A model generated the notes under the pieces. That model had not been told where the DNA came from. It searched no databases and worked only from the letters and a program-made list of their open reading frames with translations. Below, one piece after another: positions 6,029 through 7,525 of a stretch of 7,525 bases of DNA. The position numbers were made by a program, and so were the translations under genes. The first letter of the stretch is position 1. The number at the start of each line of letters is the position of its first letter. The DNA comes from an uncultured Clostridia bacterium (GTDB lineage Bacteria; Bacillota; Clostridia; Oscillospirales; Ruminococcaceae): the NCBI GenBank assembly GCA_946533615.1, contig CAMNBY010000294.1, forward strand, positions 1 to 7,525, in the 5' to 3' direction.

Positions 6029-7119
6029 CAGAATTTACCCTCCTTGACCCTGACTATGACAGGCTCGCCGCCTGCGGGAGCATAGAATTTTTCGGCCTCG
6101 GGCTCCATTACCCTGACGGCGGCCTCCTCGCTGGCGATGAAGACGCGGTCGTCCTTTTCAGCCGTTATCATCGAGCGGAGCTTCAGGCGGTCGTTGAGCG
6201 CCATCAAGCCGCCGTTCCAGCCGTAGACGATAGAGAACGGCCCCGTGATGAGCAGGCTGGGAAACACCGTCCGAAGATATGTCAGCTTCTCTTTTTCCTT
6301 TTCGGGCTTTGCGTTTATCGTTGACCAAAACGGAGCCGCTATGACAGAGGCAGCCTCTGCGAGCGTGAGTCCCTGCCGCCTGATAAGGTAATCGAGGATA
6401 TAGGTGATGACCTCGGTGTCGGTCTGCAAGGTGCATTTATAGCCGAACATTTCTATAAAGCGGCGGTTGGCATCGTAGGACGAGATCTCGCCGTTATGCA
6501 CGACCGAGCTGTCGAGCAGCGAGAACGGGTGAGCGCCTCCCCACCAGCCGGGGGTGTTGGTCGGATAGCGGCCGTGAGCCGTCCAGGAGTAGCCCTCGTA
6601 TTCCTCCAGCTTGTAGAACACGCCCACGTCCTCCGGGTAGCCGACGGCCTTGAAGCAGCCCATGTTTTTGCCGCTTGAAAAAACGTAGGCGCCCTTCATG
6701 CCGGTGTTTATCTTCATCACCGTCCGGGCGACGAATTCGTTCTCATCGACCTGCTCTGAGGTTAGCATCGAGGACAGGGGGCGGACGAAGTATCTCCAGA
6801 TGATAGGCTCGTCGGTGATCTGAGGGATCTTGCGCGTGGGTATCAGCTCGCCCTTTACGATCTCGAAGCGCTCCTTCAGGTAGGCCTCGCAGTCCTTGCG
6901 GGTCGAGCGGTGGTCAAAGAAGATGTGAAAGGCGAACAGCTCTTTGTACTCCGGATAGATGCCGTAGGCTGCAAAGCCGCCGCCAAGTCCGTTCGAGCGG
7001 TCGTGCATGGGCTTCATCGCGTTATATATAATGTCGCCCGTGATGCCCTTGCCCTCTCTCGAGATCACTGCCGCGATCGCACAGCCCGACGGTATCCTTA
7101 CTTCTCCTTCAAGTTTCAT
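6028..7119 (-). CDS. Glutamate synthase amidotransferase domain (class II GATase, Ntn hydrolase)
   Basis: A 363-residue protein equivalent to the N-terminal domain of GltB; it hydrolyses glutamine and feeds ammonia to the synthase domain. The likely nucleophile is Cys13 (IPSGCAIAAV), exposed after removal of a 12-residue propeptide, as in other glutamate synthases. HGRYPTNT (182-189), HPF (197-199) and HNGE (208-211, oxyanion hole) form the glutamine pocket, and TDTE (233-236), LNDRLKLR (308-315) and FIASEE (327-332) are further class II motifs. This is the first gene of the operon. Start: ATG at 7117-7119, with AAGGAGAG (7126-7133) 6 nt upstream and Cys13 at a usual propeptide distance. The ATG 15 codons further up lies within a palindromic repeat and has no ribosome site. 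The leader is about 190 nt long. Confidence 0.94.
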   Translation of the reverse strand: MKLEGEVRIPSGCAIAAVISREGKGITGDIIYNAMKPMHDRSNGLGGGFAAYGIYPEYKELFAFHIFFDHRSTRKDCEAYLKERFEIVKGELIPTRKIPQITDEPIIWRYFVRPLSSMLTSEQVDENEFVARTVMKINTGMKGAYVFSSGKNMGCFKAVGYPEDVGVFYKLEEYEGYSWTAHGRYPTNTPGWWGGAHPFSLLDSSVVHNGEISSYDANRRFIEMFGYKCTLQTDTEVITYILDYLIRRQGLTLAEAASVIAAPFWSTINAKPEKEKEKLTYLRTVFPSLLITGPFSIVYGWNGGLMALNDRLKLRSMITAEKDDRVFIASEEAAVRVMEPEAEKFYAPAGGEPVIVRVKEGKF

Positions 7120-7125
7120 ACTGAT

Positions 7126-7133
7126 CTCTCCTT
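7126..7133 (-). promoter_or_regulatory. Ribosome binding site of the first operon gene
   Basis: AAGGAGAG on the minus strand, 6 nt before the ATG at 7117-7119, decides that start over the in-frame ATG at 7162-7164. Confidence 0.8.
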
Positions 7134-7149
7134 TTATCGCTTTCAGATG

Positions 7150-7203
7150 CAAGAGGCAAGACATGGTGCGCCTTCGGCGCGGGAGCTTTTTTCTTGCTTC
7201 TTG
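7150..7203. repeat. 54-bp nested palindrome (REP/MITE-like) in the operon leader
   Basis: The outer arms 7150-7161 and 7192-7203 are inverted repeats (11 of 12 exact, the twelfth a G-U pair in plus-strand RNA). They enclose a second perfect inverted repeat, GCGCC (7168-7172) and GGCGC (7176-7180), around a 3-nt loop. A T-run (7187-7192) follows on the plus strand. There is no coding potential. The nested design is typical of small dispersed palindromic repeats of intergenic DNA. I have an impression that similar elements occur in Ruminococcus genomes but cannot verify this here. Confidence 0.6.
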
Positions 7204-7226
7204 TTTCTAAATTCTTGCTTCTAAAA
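7191..7226. repeat. Short tandem pyrimidine-rich repeat
   Basis: TTCTTGCTTCT occurs at 7191-7201 and again at 7212-7222. A variant, CTTGTTTCTAAA, overlaps the gap between them, so the stretch reads as degenerate units of CTTGYTTCTAAA. On the minus-strand transcript this is a purine-rich, probably unstructured spacer between the attenuator and the palindrome. Likely replication-slippage debris or part of the neighbouring repeat element. Confidence 0.55.
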
Positions 7227-7280
7227 GCATAAAGCGCCCACCGGCCCTGCACCTCGGAGAGTGCAGAGCCGAATGAACGC
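7221..7280 (-). terminator. Terminator-like attenuator hairpin in the operon leader
   Basis: On the minus strand an outer stem (7273-7280 with 7234-7241, 8 bp including three G-U pairs) stacks, with one bulged U, on an 11-bp inner stem (7261-7271 with 7242-7252). It ends directly at a U-rich run, TTTATGCTTTT (7223-7233). The U-tract is imperfect, so termination may be partial. The outer 5' arm is also the 3' arm of the hexaloop hairpin at 7272-7291, so the two structures exclude each other. Confidence 0.6.
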
Positions 7281-7291
7281 CGTTGCTCATC
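7242..7291 (-). promoter_or_regulatory. Candidate ANTAR-binding tandem hairpins (operon leader)
   Basis: Hairpin P1 (7272-7291) has a 7-bp stem, GATGAGC/GTTCATT, with hexaloop AACGGC. The A at loop position 1 and G at position 4 are the features known to be recognised by ANTAR proteins. It directly abuts a second hairpin, P2 (7242-7271), with 11 bp and an 8-nt loop (6 nt if a U-G pair closes it). The P2 loop does not match the A1/G4 rule, which weakens the match to the two-hairpin consensus. It begins about 15 nt after the predicted transcription start. Confidence 0.6.
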
Positions 7292-7312
7292 AAATATTAA
7301 GAACTTGCAAGT

Positions 7313-7341
7313 ATTATATCTCAGAAATTCATTTCTGTCAA
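7313..7341 (-). promoter_or_regulatory. Consensus sigma-A promoter of the GOGAT-GS-ANTAR operon
   Basis: On the minus strand TTGACA (7336-7341) and TATAAT (7313-7318) are separated by exactly 17 nt, both boxes perfect. The start of transcription is expected near 7305-7307, inside a 10-bp palindrome ACTTGCAAGT (7303-7312). A promoter this strong ahead of a controlled pathway fits regulation after initiation by the attenuator just downstream. Confidence 0.88.
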
Positions 7342-7414
7342 TAGCATTATGCAAATTTGTGACATTTTTGCAAGTTTCTGCTGCTTAAAATGCAGATATT
7401 TGTAAAAAACGTGC

Positions 7415-7443
7415 TTGACAAACGGTGAAAAGGGGTGTATAAT
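7415..7443 (+). promoter_or_regulatory. Consensus sigma-A promoter, divergent, plus strand
   Basis: TTGACA (7415-7420), a 17-nt spacer and TATAAT (7438-7443), again perfect. Transcription should start near 7448-7451 and run right, directly into the attenuator at 7453-7504. The gene it serves is outside the window. Confidence 0.88.
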
Positions 7444-7452
7444 ACAAAGCAT

Positions 7453-7504
7453 AGAGGCAAGGACGTCTCGAAGCTAAACACTTCGGCGTCCTTGTCTCTT
7501 TTTT
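7453..7504 (+). terminator. Leader terminator/attenuator or short terminated RNA
   Basis: A 13-bp stem, with one G-U pair, is formed by 7453-7465 and 7487-7499 around an inner CGAAG/CTTCG hairpin. It is followed by a U-run (7499-7504) and a second T-run (7511-7516). It starts only a few bases after the predicted transcription start, so default transcription from this promoter would give an RNA of roughly 55 nt unless termination is prevented. Confidence 0.8.
7454..7484 (+). promoter_or_regulatory. Candidate ANTAR-binding hairpins (plus-strand leader)
   Basis: P1 is GAGGC (7454-7458), hexaloop AAGGAC (7459-7464) and GTCTC (7465-7469), a 5-bp stem whose loop has A at position 1 and G at position 4. 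It is followed at once by a small second hairpin, GAAG/CTTC (7470-7473 with 7481-7484), with a 7-nt loop that does not match the rule. All of P1's 5' arm and loop lie in the 5' arm of the terminator at 7453-7504, so binding P1 would block termination. This arrangement is expected of ANTAR antitermination sites such as those of EutV and NasR. Confidence 0.6.
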
Positions 7505-7525
7505 GATACTTTTTTTGATGGGGCA

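Noticed and set aside
7120..7164. Fifteen-codon N-terminal extension of the amidotransferase gene (ATG at 7162-7164)
   Set aside because: No ribosome site precedes it, it begins inside the palindromic repeat, and it would move the nucleophile Cys13 unusually far from the N-terminus. The ATG at 7117-7119 has a good site.
7191..7226. CRISPR-like direct repeats
   Set aside because: The units are only 11-12 nt, degenerate and nearly contiguous, with no unique spacers and no cas genes nearby.
7109..7354. An 81-codon minus-strand frame across the operon leader
   Set aside because: It spans the promoter -10/-35 region, attenuator and palindrome, lacks a ribosome site and has no recognisable protein features.

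Overview
The window looks like chromosomal DNA of an anaerobic Gram-positive of the Clostridia, most like Ruminococcus/Oscillospiraceae. This rests on the moderately GC-rich genes, strong AGGAGG-type ribosome sites, consensus sigma-A promoters, the short clostridial type-I glutamine synthetase, and its pairing with an ANTAR-domain protein. The species cannot be fixed from the sequence.

The layout is simple. At 1-124 (+) is the C-terminal end of a PII nitrogen-signalling protein. A bidirectional terminator (127-158) separates it from a seven-gene operon on the minus strand that fills about 171-7119. In transcription order the genes are: the glutamine-amidotransferase domain of glutamate synthase; the FMN/3Fe-4S synthase domain with a fused 2x[4Fe-4S] ferredoxin; a four-cluster polyferredoxin; an FAD/NAD(P)H oxidoreductase; the GXGXG domain of glutamate synthase; glutamine synthetase; and a pseudo-receiver/ANTAR RNA-binding regulator. 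The first six are packed with 1-12 nt gaps or 1-nt overlaps, except for a 153-nt hairpin-rich gap before glnA. ANTAR follows glnA by 13 nt. Together they make a complete GS-GOGAT ammonium-assimilation module. Glutamate synthase is split into three genes (archaeal style), with its redox partners inserted between the pieces.

The right end (7120-7525) holds no gene but is dense with control elements. Two divergent promoters with perfect TTGACA-17-TATAAT boxes lie about 70 bp apart. Each is followed by a leader with a small stem capped by a hexaloop that has A at position 1 and G at position 4, the signature known for ANTAR-target RNAs. In each leader this stem overlaps, and so competes with, the 5' arm of a terminator-like hairpin. 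The last gene of the operon is an ANTAR protein, so the parsimonious model is autoregulated transcription antitermination of both this operon and an unseen gene to the right. Between the minus-strand attenuator and the first start codon is a 54-bp nested palindrome that looks like a small dispersed repeat.

The most notable points are the twin ANTAR-type attenuators, the loss of the phospho-acceptor Asp in the regulator's receiver, and unusual substitutions in the glutamine synthetase active site with a shortened C-terminus. The last two suggest control by protein contact, perhaps glutamine synthetase or PII, rather than by a histidine kinase; that part is inference.
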